DNA of 6,902 nt from Deltaproteobacteria bacterium (GTDB taxonomy: Bacteria > Desulfobacterota > GWC2-55-46 > S146-73): NCBI GenBank assembly GCA_015492355.1, contig WGFF01000145.1, forward strand, positions 1 through 6,902, written 5' to 3'. Numbering within the stretch: position 1 is the stretch's first letter; the number at the start of each line of letters is the position of its first letter. The notes beneath the pieces were generated by a model. It had not been told where the DNA came from and did no database searches. It saw nothing but the letters and a program-made list of their open reading frames with translations. Made by a program: the position numbers and the translations under genes. Below, piece after piece: positions 1 to 5,465 of this stretch.

Positions 1-54
1 AAAGGGGTTTCCCTCACAATCAGACAAGTCCGAAAAAGATACCCATTACCTTAA
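1..54 (+). repeat. Right half of a dispersed inverted-repeat element, cut by the window edge
   Basis: Bases 1-16 (AAAGGGGTTTCCCTCA) and 28-51 (from AGTCCG through GATACCCATTACCT) match, with few changes and in the same order, the right arm of the element at 6843-6887 near the other end of the window. The matching left arm would lie before base 1. Non-coding. Seen directly by comparing the two ends; that it is a genome-wide family is inferred. Confidence 0.6.
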
Positions 55-61
55 AGAATAG

Positions 62-90
62 TTGCGGGTTATCTTGTAAGCCCCTTTTAT
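62..90 (+). promoter_or_regulatory. Possible promoter of tRNA-Leu
   Basis: TTGCGG (62-67) and TTTTAT (85-90) are separated by 17 nt and would start transcription about 8 nt before the tRNA. Both boxes are imperfect matches to the sigma-70 consensus, so this is only a candidate. Confidence 0.3.
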
Positions 91-105
91 CGTATCCTTT
101 TTCAT

Positions 106-193
106 GCCGGAGTGGTGAAACTGGTAGACGCGCGAGACTCAAAATCTCGTGGGCATCAAGCCCGTGTGGGTTCGACTCCCACCTCCGGCACCA
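106..193 (+). tRNA. tRNA-Leu (anticodon CAA)
   Basis: A complete type II (long variable arm) tRNA. The 7-bp acceptor stem GCCGGAG (106-112) pairs with CTCCGGC (183-189), followed by discriminator A190 and an encoded CCA (191-193). The anticodon stem CGAGA/TCTCG (133-137/145-149) encloses loop CTCAAAA with anticodon CAA at 140-142, reading UUG. The variable arm has GGGC/GCCC (151-154/160-163). The T arm has GTGGG/CCCAC around TTCGACT (166-182). No base disrupts a stem, so it should be functional. It stands alone, with no other tRNA beside it. Confidence 0.97.
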
Positions 194-250
194 GGATTTC
201 AATAAAGATATCTGTATCCCCAGTCTGCGTTTTTTACGAAAAATATAATC

Positions 251-278
251 GAAGCCCTGCCCTGAGGGCGGGGGCTTC
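251..278. terminator. GC-rich hairpin downstream of tRNA-Leu
   Basis: GAAGCCC (251-257) pairs with GGGCTTC (272-278), with an inner GCCC/GGGC stem and a TGA loop. On the plus strand no U-run follows. On the minus strand the stem is followed by a T-rich stretch, but no minus-strand gene ends here. It may end the tRNA-Leu transcript or be a general transcript boundary. The rest of 194-359 shows nothing else apart from a small CCGTA/TACGG hairpin near 311-328. Confidence 0.4.
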
Positions 279-359
279 ATCCCCATAGAACAAATGCCAT
301 ACCCTTCCTTTCCGTACACGACCTTACGGGGTTGTAGATTACCCACTCTCCAAGAAATA

Positions 360-389
360 TTGACACAGGTATAAAGATTACGTTAGAAT
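360..389 (+). promoter_or_regulatory. Probable promoter of the luxR-type gene
   Basis: A perfect -35 TTGACA (360-365) lies 18 nt from TAGAAT (384-389), in A+T-rich surroundings. Transcription would start near 396 and give a leader of about 170 nt before the luxR ATG. Expression from this site would not need LuxR itself, because no good lux box overlaps it. Confidence 0.5.
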
Positions 390-452
390 TTTTTTATCTG
401 GTATAAAAATCCTAAAAAAGTTTATGAATAGGCTCAATCGACTGAGTGGTTC

Positions 453-543
453 AGATAGAACAAGGGGATACGTTTCCTGTAGGAGGATAGATTCAGGGTA
501 AAGCCCGTTATTCCCTTACAGGGTATCCCCTGGGGCGCTATCT
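453..543 (+). promoter_or_regulatory. Structured 5' leader of luxR (nested long hairpin)
   Basis: Three perfect stems nest inside one another: AGATAG/CTATCT (453-458/538-543), GGGGATAC/GTATCCCC (464-471/523-530) and CCTGTA/TACAGG (476-481/517-522). A further GGG-TAAAG-CCC hairpin sits in the apical part. The fold ends about 17 nt before the presumed Shine-Dalgarno sequence of luxR. It matches no riboswitch class I recognise. The innermost stem resembles lux-box half sites, but at the wrong spacing for LuxR binding. Confidence 0.55.
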
Positions 544-567
544 TTATAACCCCACAAGAGAGATATC

Positions 568-1323
568 ATGGATTACAGAAGATTCTCAAAAAACGAGCTT
601 ATAAAGATTCTCGAGATAATCCAAAGCGCTGTGGCATGTAGAAGCGAGGGTGAGCTGAGAAGGATACTGGTAAAGATACAGAATCTTGTGGGTGGAGACT
701 ACAATATCTGTGGCATAGGCGAAGGCGATACCGATGGTTCGCTCTCTAAGAGGGCTTCGCCAAAGATTATCAACAATAACTATCCCCTTGAATGGCTAAG
801 GCGATACAATGATATGCGGTTTTATCATATAGACCCCATCGTATGGTACAACTTCCAGTACTCGGATGCCCAGTTGTGGGAGGATACGTACAGATTGTAT
901 GCAGGCAGGCTTCCACGTGGCTTTGTTTCTGAGTCAAGGGATTTTGGGCTCATACATGGTGTAAGTGGTGGCATCTATGACCAGAGGATACGGACAGCCA
1001 CAATATTTACCTTCTCAGGCACGAACAGATTCGATGAGCATCACAAAAACATCCTCTCCATTCTCACCCCACACCTCCATCAGGCACTGCTCAGGATATC
1101 CAATCTTTCAGAACTCTCATCCACACAAACACTTACCAAACGCGAAAGGGAAATCCTCCAGTGGATAAAGGAAGGCAAGACCAACTGGGAGATATCTGTG
1201 ATACTCGATATAAGCGAACGTACCGTAAAATTCCATGTCCAGAACATAGAGAGGAAGCTCAATGCGGTCAATAAAGCTCACGCAATAGCAATTGCCTGCG
1301 ATCAAAGGCTGGTAACCTTATGA
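568..1323 (+). CDS. LuxR-family AHL-responsive transcriptional regulator
   Basis: A cytoplasmic quorum-sensing regulator of 251 aa, the usual length for the family. The N-terminal autoinducer-binding domain (about 15-170) carries the ligand-pocket residues at TraR-like spacing: W76, Y80, D89, P90 and W104, with G131 in the G113 region. The C-terminal LuxR/GerE helix-turn-helix (about 188-250) has E193, L197 and G203 and the segment SERTVKFHVQNI. All landmark residues are present, so it should bind AHL and a lux-box operator. The ATG at 568 is preceded by AAGAGAG at suitable spacing. The gene converges on luxI, and its last 56 bp overlap the luxI 3' end. The natural target is the lux box at 2026-2045. 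It is not an obvious solo, because a synthase sits beside it. The acyl chain recognised cannot be read from sequence. Confidence 0.93.
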   Translation: MDYRRFSKNELIKILEIIQSAVACRSEGELRRILVKIQNLVGGDYNICGIGEGDTDGSLSKRASPKIINNNYPLEWLRRYNDMRFYHIDPIVWYNFQYSDAQLWEDTYRLYAGRLPRGFVSESRDFGLIHGVSGGIYDQRIRTATIFTFSGTNRFDEHHKNILSILTPHLHQALLRISNLSELSSTQTLTKREREILQWIKEGKTNWEISVILDISERTVKFHVQNIERKLNAVNKAHAIAIACDQRLVTL

Positions 1324-1930
1324 ACCATTCAAAGAGCTCGGGCCTCTTCTCGCTTATCTTCCTGTCGAACTCACGCCAGTCCAGGGATATTATCCCTGAA
1401 AGCACACCGTCACCAAGGGGCAGGAAATCGCCTATGGGTTCAAAGGGGAACTTGCTCCGTTTCAACAATACATAGTATCGCTTCTCTACTATGGTTATCA
1501 GATAGCGCACCTTGTTGTGAAGGCTCCAGTGATACATGGCTTTATAGAGGAGATGGGAAAGTGGCATCGACATGTAGGTGGCATTACGTATCGTTCTCTT
1601 CACACATATCCTCGTTGATTCGACCATATCGGGTGTCTTTCTGAAGGGTCTGTCCTTCGGTAGCAGGCAGGCGAATTCCCTCTCTATCATGAACCGATTT
1701 GGCGGAGTAATCAGACGTACATGACAGACAAGGTGGTTTCTCCCATCAAAGACCCCAATGCTCTGGGCAAAGTTGTCATACTCATCCCTTTCTATACCAT
1801 CTGGTGATGGAGGCACCCATTTCAACTCCTCGCAGAACACCTCGTGCCTCAGACGGAATGCAGCCTCCATCTCCTCTGGTGTGCTCAGGGTCTTTATCAA
1901 AAACTCGCCTTCCTGAAAGATCAGTTCCAT
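1268..1930 (-). CDS. LuxI-family acyl-homoserine-lactone synthase
   Basis: Makes an AHL signal from S-adenosylmethionine and an acyl donor (acyl-ACP in most of the family). The 220 aa include the conserved LuxI set at correct spacing: R28, F32 and W38 (RHEVF...W), D49 and D52, R72, F86, and E104/R107 within VESTRICV. The C-terminal half is the variable acyl-chain region, so the signal cannot be predicted. The start ATG (1928-1930) follows AAGAGAAG. That site lies in the loop of an 8-bp hairpin. Transcription is probably activated from the lux box about 95 bp upstream. The stop codon lies inside the 3' end of luxR on the opposite strand. The related PEP-CTERM/exosortase-associated acyltransferases were considered, but the full LuxI residue set and the luxR neighbour favour an AHL synthase. 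Confidence 0.92.
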   Translation of the reverse strand: MELIFQEGEFLIKTLSTPEEMEAAFRLRHEVFCEELKWVPPSPDGIERDEYDNFAQSIGVFDGRNHLVCHVRLITPPNRFMIEREFACLLPKDRPFRKTPDMVESTRICVKRTIRNATYMSMPLSHLLYKAMYHWSLHNKVRYLITIVEKRYYVLLKRSKFPFEPIGDFLPLGDGVLSGIISLDWREFDRKISEKRPELFEWFIRLPAFDRRQLLLRELY

Positions 1931-1954
1931 GTCTTCTCTTTTAGCAGGAACTGA
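1921..1954 (-). promoter_or_regulatory. Hairpin enclosing the luxI ribosome-binding site and start codon
   Basis: TCAGTTCC (1921-1928) and GGAACTGA (1947-1954) form an 8-bp perfect stem. In the luxI mRNA the 18-nt loop holds the AAGAGAAG Shine-Dalgarno and most of the AUG, and the stem takes in the first codons. This could modulate initiation. A second 6-bp hairpin AACTGT/ACAGTT (1965-1970/1979-1984) lies just upstream in the leader. Confidence 0.5.
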
Positions 1955-2009
1955 CCTTTCATGTAACTGTCTGTGAATACAGTTTTATTTATTGAAAAAT
2001 AGGGTTAAA

Positions 2010-2015
2010 ATATTA
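2010..2015 (-). promoter_or_regulatory. Candidate -10 element for luxI
   Basis: On the minus strand TAATAT lies 10 nt beyond the lux box. Other A+T-rich hexamers between 1995 and 2010 would fit the spacing of a classical LuxR-activated promoter (box overlapping -35) better, so the exact -10 is unsettled. Confidence 0.3.
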
Positions 2016-2025
2016 AATTTGCCTT

Positions 2026-2045
2026 ACCTGTAAAAAAGTACAGGC
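2026..2045. promoter_or_regulatory. lux box (LuxR-AHL operator)
   Basis: ACCTGTAAAAAAGTACAGGC is a 20-bp dyad that matches the Vibrio fischeri type lux box ACCTGT-N8-ACAGGT at all half-site positions except the last base (C for T). It lies in the 175-bp divergent gap between luxI and the XRE gene, so it may activate luxI, the XRE gene or both. On the plus strand a TATGTT hexamer lies 22 nt beyond the box (2068-2073), a plausible -10 for the XRE gene. Confidence 0.85.
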
Positions 2046-2105
2046 GATTTTTCATGCGGGGTATGGTATGTTGTAATAAATCCTCATGTAAGCTTTGTAA
2101 AATCC

Positions 2106-2537
2106 ATGAATGAACAGGACATACTCAACAGACTACGCATCATAAGGACAATAAAGGGAACGTCCCAGAAGATGATGGCGCAGGCTATAGGCTGTAACAA
2201 AAATGAATACACTCAAAAGGAGAAGGGCACCATACCTGTTACAACAGAAGAGTGGCTAAAGATAGCAAAGACACTCGATGTGCCTGTGGAGAGTTTCTTT
2301 ATGAACATACCTTTTGATACTGTTGAGGAGAGCAAGTTCCTGCTCTACGGATTCAATCGTCTCACATCACGCGGTAGAATGATAATAATGGCGCTCCTGG
2401 ATGCCCTTCTCCGTGCCCAGTGGTCTGAGTTCAGGACCAAGATGCATACCCGAAGGAAGGGTACAAAAAGGAAAACATCCGACGGGGTTCTAAAGGGCTT
2501 GAGCGAAAAGGGCCTTAAGACACCTTCTTCACCATAA
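2106..2537 (+). CDS. XRE (Cro/CI)-type helix-turn-helix regulator
   Basis: A 143-aa protein whose N-terminal part (about 8-66) reads as an XRE helix-turn-helix: an LRIIRTIKGTSQKMMAQAIG segment, the turn, a recognition helix around NKNEYTQKEKG, and the typical closing segment LKIAKTLDVPVESFF. The rest (about 75-143) matches no domain I know. It contains a helix (RGRMIIMALLDALLRAQW) that may mediate dimerisation, and a very basic tail (RRKGTKRK) likely to be unstructured. No good Shine-Dalgarno precedes the ATG, so translation may be weak or the mRNA leaderless. It is divergent from luxI across the lux box, which suggests it is a quorum-controlled regulator or a modulator of luxI. Its target is not evident. 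Confidence 0.8.
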   Translation: MNEQDILNRLRIIRTIKGTSQKMMAQAIGCNKNEYTQKEKGTIPVTTEEWLKIAKTLDVPVESFFMNIPFDTVEESKFLLYGFNRLTSRGRMIIMALLDALLRAQWSEFRTKMHTRRKGTKRKTSDGVLKGLSEKGLKTPSSP

Positions 2538-2599
2538 AATACCTTTCAAGACCGGCGGTCCGTAGTAAACTTCACTCCCTTTACCTTATTACGCCCGCA

Positions 2600-2635
2600 G
2601 GAGACCCTTCTTAGATCGATCTAAGAAGGGTCTCC
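2600..2635. repeat. 36-bp perfect palindrome between convergent units
   Basis: The left half GGAGACCCTTCTTAGATC is mirrored exactly around the 2617/2618 centre. As RNA it would form a 16-bp stem with a UCGA tetraloop. It lies between the 3' end of the XRE gene (+) and the 3' side of selC (-), where a bidirectional terminator would be useful, but no U-run follows on either strand. The middle contains overlapping GATC sites. Confidence 0.7.
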
Positions 2636-2702
2636 CACCCCTCTTTATCTATTACTAACGTATTCCCCCAATGGTAAGATTATGGTGGGAACTCAAAATC
2701 CA

Positions 2703-2750
2703 TCCGATAAGGTAGACCTTCGGGCTTGTACTATGAAGTCCCGATACGGA
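2703..2750. repeat. Compact branched inverted repeat downstream of selC
   Basis: On the minus strand an outer stem TCCGTA/TATCGGA (one mismatch) encloses two hairpins. One is TCGGG-a-CTT paired with AAGCCCGA. The other is AGG-TCTA-CCT. Together they form a small three-way junction. It could be the 3' end of the selC transcript or an independent RNA motif. I do not recognise a family. The rest of 2538-2800 holds nothing else I can name. Confidence 0.4.
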
Positions 2751-2800
2751 AATGGGGTTTAAGGCAGGTATCTCTGGTCTCGGTCTGTGGAGTTTGTTCT

Positions 2801-2897
2801 TGGCGGAAGGGGGAGGGAGTCGAACCCTCCGTCCCTGCTGATACAGGGACAGTCAGGTTTTGAAGACCTGCAGAGCCACCGGGCCCTTTCCCCTTCC
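2801..2897 (-). tRNA. selC: Selenocysteine tRNA (anticodon UCA)
   Basis: On the minus strand this folds as a bacterial tRNA-Sec. It has an 8-bp acceptor stem GGAAGGGG/CCCCTTCC (2890-2897/2805-2812), G73 and encoded CCA (2801-2803). The D stem is 6 bp (AGGGCC/GGCTCT) with a tight CGGT loop. The anticodon stem CAGGT/ACCTG encloses CTTCAAA with UCA. The long variable arm is 7 bp (GTCCCTG/CAGGGAC), and the T arm is GAGGG/CCCTC around TTCGACT. The long acceptor and D stems, UCA anticodon and large variable arm separate it from tRNA-Ser. It implies that the organism makes selenoproteins, with SelA, SelB and SelD encoded elsewhere. Its 5' end follows a U6 run of the preceding RNA by 2 nt. Confidence 0.95.
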
Positions 2898-2899
2898 AC

Positions 2900-3103
2900 A
2901 AAAAACAGGCGATGCATGAACAGCTTTTATCCAATCCGCCGGCTCTTGAAGGGTAACACCCCTTCCGGACAGAGCCCCTCGGATTCGCCTCCCTCCTGGG
3001 CGGCAATCCCTTCGGGTATCACCCCTCACGCCTCCTTAGGTGGTTTGCACGCACCCTGCGGATGGGACTTACGCACACACACGTTAGTCCATGCACCGCC
3101 TCT
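2900..3103 (-). ncRNA. Unrecognised structured RNA of about 200 nt immediately 5' of selC
   Basis: On the minus strand GGCGGTGCATG (3090-3100) pairs with CATGCATCGCC (2908-2918), giving an 11-bp terminal stem with one G-U pair, followed by a U6 run (2900-2905). Inside are several stems. One is ATCCGC/GCGGAT (3058-3063/2934-2939). A hairpin GGACT-a-ACG pairs with CGT-a-AGTCC (3065-3090). Another hairpin, GGCTCT/AGAGCC (2971-2976/2941-2946), carries a nested GAAGGG/CCCTTC. A GGGG-TGATA-CCC hairpin lies between. TATATA (3104-3109) or TATGTA (3108-3113) could be the -10, but no strong -35 is seen. I compared it from memory with SRP RNA, tmRNA, RNase P RNA and common riboswitches and found no match. 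The terminal stem plus U-run argues for a discrete RNA, though it could instead be a selC leader. Confidence 0.5.
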
Positions 3104-3162
3104 TATATACATATCCCTCTATTTTTATTTTAACACATCCCCCGGTATCTGCAATACCATAC

Positions 3163-3341
3163 AAAAAGGGTATACCAGGCAGGCGAAAGAGACAAACCCT
3201 TACAAGGTGGTAGCCCAGAGGAACGGTTCAGGCTTCCGTCCCGGTCCCGCAGGACAGACGGCTTGCACACCCCGCTCCGGAAGGACCCCTCAGGGATTCT
3301 ACTACTCTCTCCTCCCTGACCCGGTATACCCTTATCTTTCT
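3163..3341 (-). ncRNA. ssrS: Probable 6S RNA
   Basis: Minus-strand RNA of about 179 nt, the usual 6S length. The ends pair as AAGGGTATACC (3323-3333) with GGTATACCCTT (3166-3176), extended by G-GG(T)CAGG/CCTGCC-T and GAGAGAG/CTCTTTC, and followed by a short U-run. Next is a large central bubble whose 3' side holds a small CCTT-GT-AAGG hairpin. The upper arm has GGAGCGG/CCGTTCC (3272-3278/3220-3226) and an apical CCGTC..GTCC-TGCG-GGAC..GACGG hairpin. A long rod with a central bubble is the 6S design, mimicking an open promoter to bind sigma-70 RNA polymerase. The segment CACCTTGTAAGGGTT resembles the equivalent stretch of E. coli 6S. Identification is by architecture, not alignment. Confidence 0.65.
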
Positions 3342-3347
3342 ATTTCT

Positions 3348-3376
3348 ATATTACACCTTTTCAGGGATCGAGTCAA
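3348..3376 (-). promoter_or_regulatory. Promoter of the 6S-like RNA
   Basis: On the minus strand TTGACT (3371-3376) and TAATAT (3348-3353) are separated by exactly 17 nt, close to the sigma-70 consensus. The predicted start near 3341 lies just before the closing stem of the RNA. Confidence 0.65.
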
Positions 3377-3421
3377 AATAGTTTACTTCAGGGGCAGAGC
3401 CCTCAGATACCCCCTTTCCCC

Positions 3422-3487
3422 AAGGTAGAGAGGATTTTTAGCCAGAAGTTTTTGGGAAGGGTGTTTGAGGGAAACCCTTTACACAAA
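3422..3487 (-). repeat. Degenerate copy of the dispersed inverted-repeat element
   Basis: TGAGGGAAACCCTTT (3466-3480) followed by ACACAAAGG resembles the reverse complement of the element core at 1-16 and 6843-6856. AAGGTA at 3422 resembles its end. The match between these is weak. It lies just past the lpxL stop and forms an AAGGG..CCCTT hairpin (about 3457-3480), which could end the operon transcript although no U-run follows. Confidence 0.4.
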
Positions 3488-3504
3488 GGATCTTCCTCGC
3501 AATC

Positions 3505-4392
3505 TTAGTGTGAAGAGGGGGTCTTTCCCTTTCCGGGTGGTCTTGTCTTCCATCTTCTGTGCACCCAGAACCACTGATCTGGATACCTCCGTATCATATC
3601 CTCTATTACCCGTGTAAATCGCTGGGTATTGGTAACCACATCCGCCATCTTGTCCCCTGTCCTCAGGGTCTCTATCTCCTTTTCTATGACTATCCTGTGT
3701 CCCTTCTCTGTCCTCACTATAAAGGTAGGTATAACAGGTGAGCCTGTCTTCATGGCAAGGAGTGCCAGCCCCCTGTTGGTGCAGGCAGGTATACCGAAGA
3801 AATCGACAAACACCCCCTCGGACAGGGTCACATTCTGGTCAAGGAGTATGCCCACAAGCCCGTTATCCGAAAGGGTCCTTATGAGCCTCCTCATCGACCT
3901 TTTCTTGTATACCACAGCGTTACCACATCTTGTCCTTATCCATCTGACAAAACCTTCTACAAGGGGGCTATCGAGTGGGCGCACAACTATATCACCCCTG
4001 TAGCCCTTGATACCGTACCATGCTGCAAGGAGCTCCCAGTTGCCGAGATGTGCGGTGTAGAGTATAACACCCCTTCCTTTTGAAAAGGCGTTCTTAAGGT
4101 TTTCCAGACCGCTACATTCTATGTATCTATCCATGTCTCCCTCTCCAAGCCACGGTATCTTCATAAACTCAAGCGATGTGATGGCAATGTTCTCAAAAAC
4201 CCCCCTGGCAATGGTCCTTATCTCATCCTCGGTCTTCTCCTGCCCAAAGGCCATCCTGAGGTTGTCGAGTGCCACCTTCCTGTGTCTCCCATCTATAAGG
4301 TAGACGAGTCTGCCGAGGTATCTTCCCACCACCACCATGAGCCGGGATGGCAGGCTGGCTATGATAAAGGAGATGGCTTTGAGTAAAGGCAT
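3505..4392 (-). CDS. lpxL: Lipid A late acyltransferase (LpxL/LpxM/HtrB family)
   Basis: Transfers a secondary acyl chain to Kdo-lipid A at the inner membrane. The 295 aa are close to family length. An N-terminal hydrophobic stretch (about 5-33) can anchor it. The catalytic HX4E motif is HLGNWE, with H115 and E120. Also typical are GILLDQN (181-187), the FVDFFGIPA region (195-203) and the C-terminal PDQWFWVHRRW (271-281). The ATG at 4390-4392 overlaps the lpxK stop as TGATG and follows a tandem GGAGGGGAGG Shine-Dalgarno. A longer reading from 4473 would add 27 unlike residues inside lpxK and is rejected. It is the last gene of the waaA-lpxK-lpxL operon, so it is probably translationally coupled. 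Sequence does not tell which lipid A position or chain length it serves. The symbol denotes the family. Confidence 0.9.
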   Translation of the reverse strand: MPLLKAISFIIASLPSRLMVVVGRYLGRLVYLIDGRHRKVALDNLRMAFGQEKTEDEIRTIARGVFENIAITSLEFMKIPWLGEGDMDRYIECSGLENLKNAFSKGRGVILYTAHLGNWELLAAWYGIKGYRGDIVVRPLDSPLVEGFVRWIRTRCGNAVVYKKRSMRRLIRTLSDNGLVGILLDQNVTLSEGVFVDFFGIPACTNRGLALLAMKTGSPVIPTFIVRTEKGHRIVIEKEIETLRTGDKMADVVTNTQRFTRVIEDMIRRYPDQWFWVHRRWKTRPPGKGKTPSSH

Positions 4393-5456
4393 CACCTCCC
4401 CTCCACTGTTGAGGAGAGTATCCTTAAAAATCCTTCCCTGTCTTCCACAACCACCTCCACCCTCAGCGCCCATATACAGAGCCCCTGGCTCACGTATCTT
4501 TTGAGCCTCACACCGTCCTTTTCAGTGGTAACTATCATGTCACTGTCCATAGATACATCCTTTATCCTCTCCACATCCCCTGGACCATAGGGGTGGTGGT
4601 CAGGATAGACAAGGGTATTCATTATGTGCGCACCTGTATCTTTCAAGGTCTCTACAAATGAGTCAGGATTGGCTATTCCAGCAAGAACGGTAATCTTTCT
4701 GTCCCTTAGATACTCCACATCCATCAGTGTATCGTCCCTGAGGTCTATCAACCCAACTGGTCTGTAAGAAAAGTCGAACACACGAAGCCCCATATCCTCC
4801 ATATTCCTTCTGAGTCCAGGGTTTTTACCCTTTATCATCACAATATCTGCCCTCCTTATCCACTCAATGGGCTCCCTCAATATACCCCTGGGCAGGAGGT
4901 AGCCATTACCCACACCAGTGGATGAATCGAAGAGCACTATATCAAGGTCCCTCTTCACACCAAGATGCTGGAAGCCATCATCGAGCACCATAACCTGGGG
5001 CTTGAACCTCTCAATGGCGTATGCGCCTGAAAGAGCCCTCTTCCTGCCCACAACTACAGCCACACCCTCAAGCCTCCTTGCCATAAGATAAGGCTCATCC
5101 CCTGCCACCTCTGGATCGAGTAGAATCCCTCTACCATCAGAGACCACACCCACCCCCCTTATACTACCTCCATAGCCCCTGCTCAGGACCACCACATCCT
5201 TTCCCATCTCCTTGAGAATACCAGCAATGTACATTACCATGGGGGTCTTGCCCGTACCTCCCACTGTTACATTGCCCACTGATATGACACTGCACGGAAA
5301 CCCCACCCTCCCTGCCATACCGCTCCTGTAAAGGAGGTACCTCAATCTTACCACCACCCCGTACAATCCAGAAAGAAGATAGAGCACCCACCCCATAAAC
5401 CCTCCACCATCCCTTCCGTACATCACATCCTCTATCCTCTCATAAAGCCTGCGCAC
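4392..5456 (-). CDS. lpxK: Tetraacyldisaccharide 4'-kinase
   Basis: Phosphorylates the 4' position of the tetraacyldisaccharide-1-phosphate to give lipid IVA at the inner membrane, with ATP as donor. The 354 aa match the family. A hydrophobic N-terminal anchor (about 21-44) is followed by the Walker A loop GNVTVGGTGKTP (61-72), LSRGYGG (91-97), the hallmark VLDDGFQH (147-154) with D149/D150, LFDS (165-168), and TTEKDGVRL (310-318) near the end. The start is GTG (5454-5456), 9 nt after the waaA stop, with only a weak AGGG upstream. An ATG at residue 12 is possible, but the upstream residues align with the N terminus of known LpxK proteins. It is the middle gene of the operon, and its stop overlaps the lpxL start by one base. 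Confidence 0.95.
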   Translation of the reverse strand: MRRLYERIEDVMYGRDGGGFMGWVLYLLSGLYGVVVRLRYLLYRSGMAGRVGFPCSVISVGNVTVGGTGKTPMVMYIAGILKEMGKDVVVLSRGYGGSIRGVGVVSDGRGILLDPEVAGDEPYLMARRLEGVAVVVGRKRALSGAYAIERFKPQVMVLDDGFQHLGVKRDLDIVLFDSSTGVGNGYLLPRGILREPIEWIRRADIVMIKGKNPGLRRNMEDMGLRVFDFSYRPVGLIDLRDDTLMDVEYLRDRKITVLAGIANPDSFVETLKDTGAHIMNTLVYPDHHPYGPGDVERIKDVSMDSDMIVTTEKDGVRLKRYVSQGLCIWALRVEVVVEDREGFLRILSSTVEGR

Positions 5457-5465
5457 CAGAAATCC

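Noticed and set aside
20..346. Minus-strand open frame of 108 codons
   Set aside because: It runs antisense through tRNA-Leu; its RRWESNPHGL-type peptide is the usual false product read across a tRNA.
476..522. CCTGTA...TACAGG upstream of luxR as a second lux box
   Set aside because: The half sites are 35 nt apart instead of 8, and fit better as one stem of the nested leader hairpin.
2941..2976. GTCCGGAAGG in the RNA upstream of selC as the SRP RNA core
   Set aside because: The conserved continuation (AAGCAGC) and the opposing loop are missing; the bases form an ordinary hairpin.
3001..3060. GCAAACC and GGGTGATACCC segments as a c-di-GMP-I or TPP riboswitch
   Set aside because: Key consensus blocks of those classes (ACGCAAAGCC, CUGAGA) are absent.
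2787..3428. Plus-strand open frame of 213 codons, and the minus-strand frame at 2731-3006
   Set aside because: Both cross selC and the structured RNAs, have low-complexity Pro/Ser/Arg-rich translations, lack a ribosome-binding site and show no domain.
4393..4473. Longer N terminus for lpxL
   Set aside because: The extra 27 residues lie inside lpxK and are Gly-rich, while the ATG at 4392 has a strong Shine-Dalgarno and the expected LpxL N terminus.
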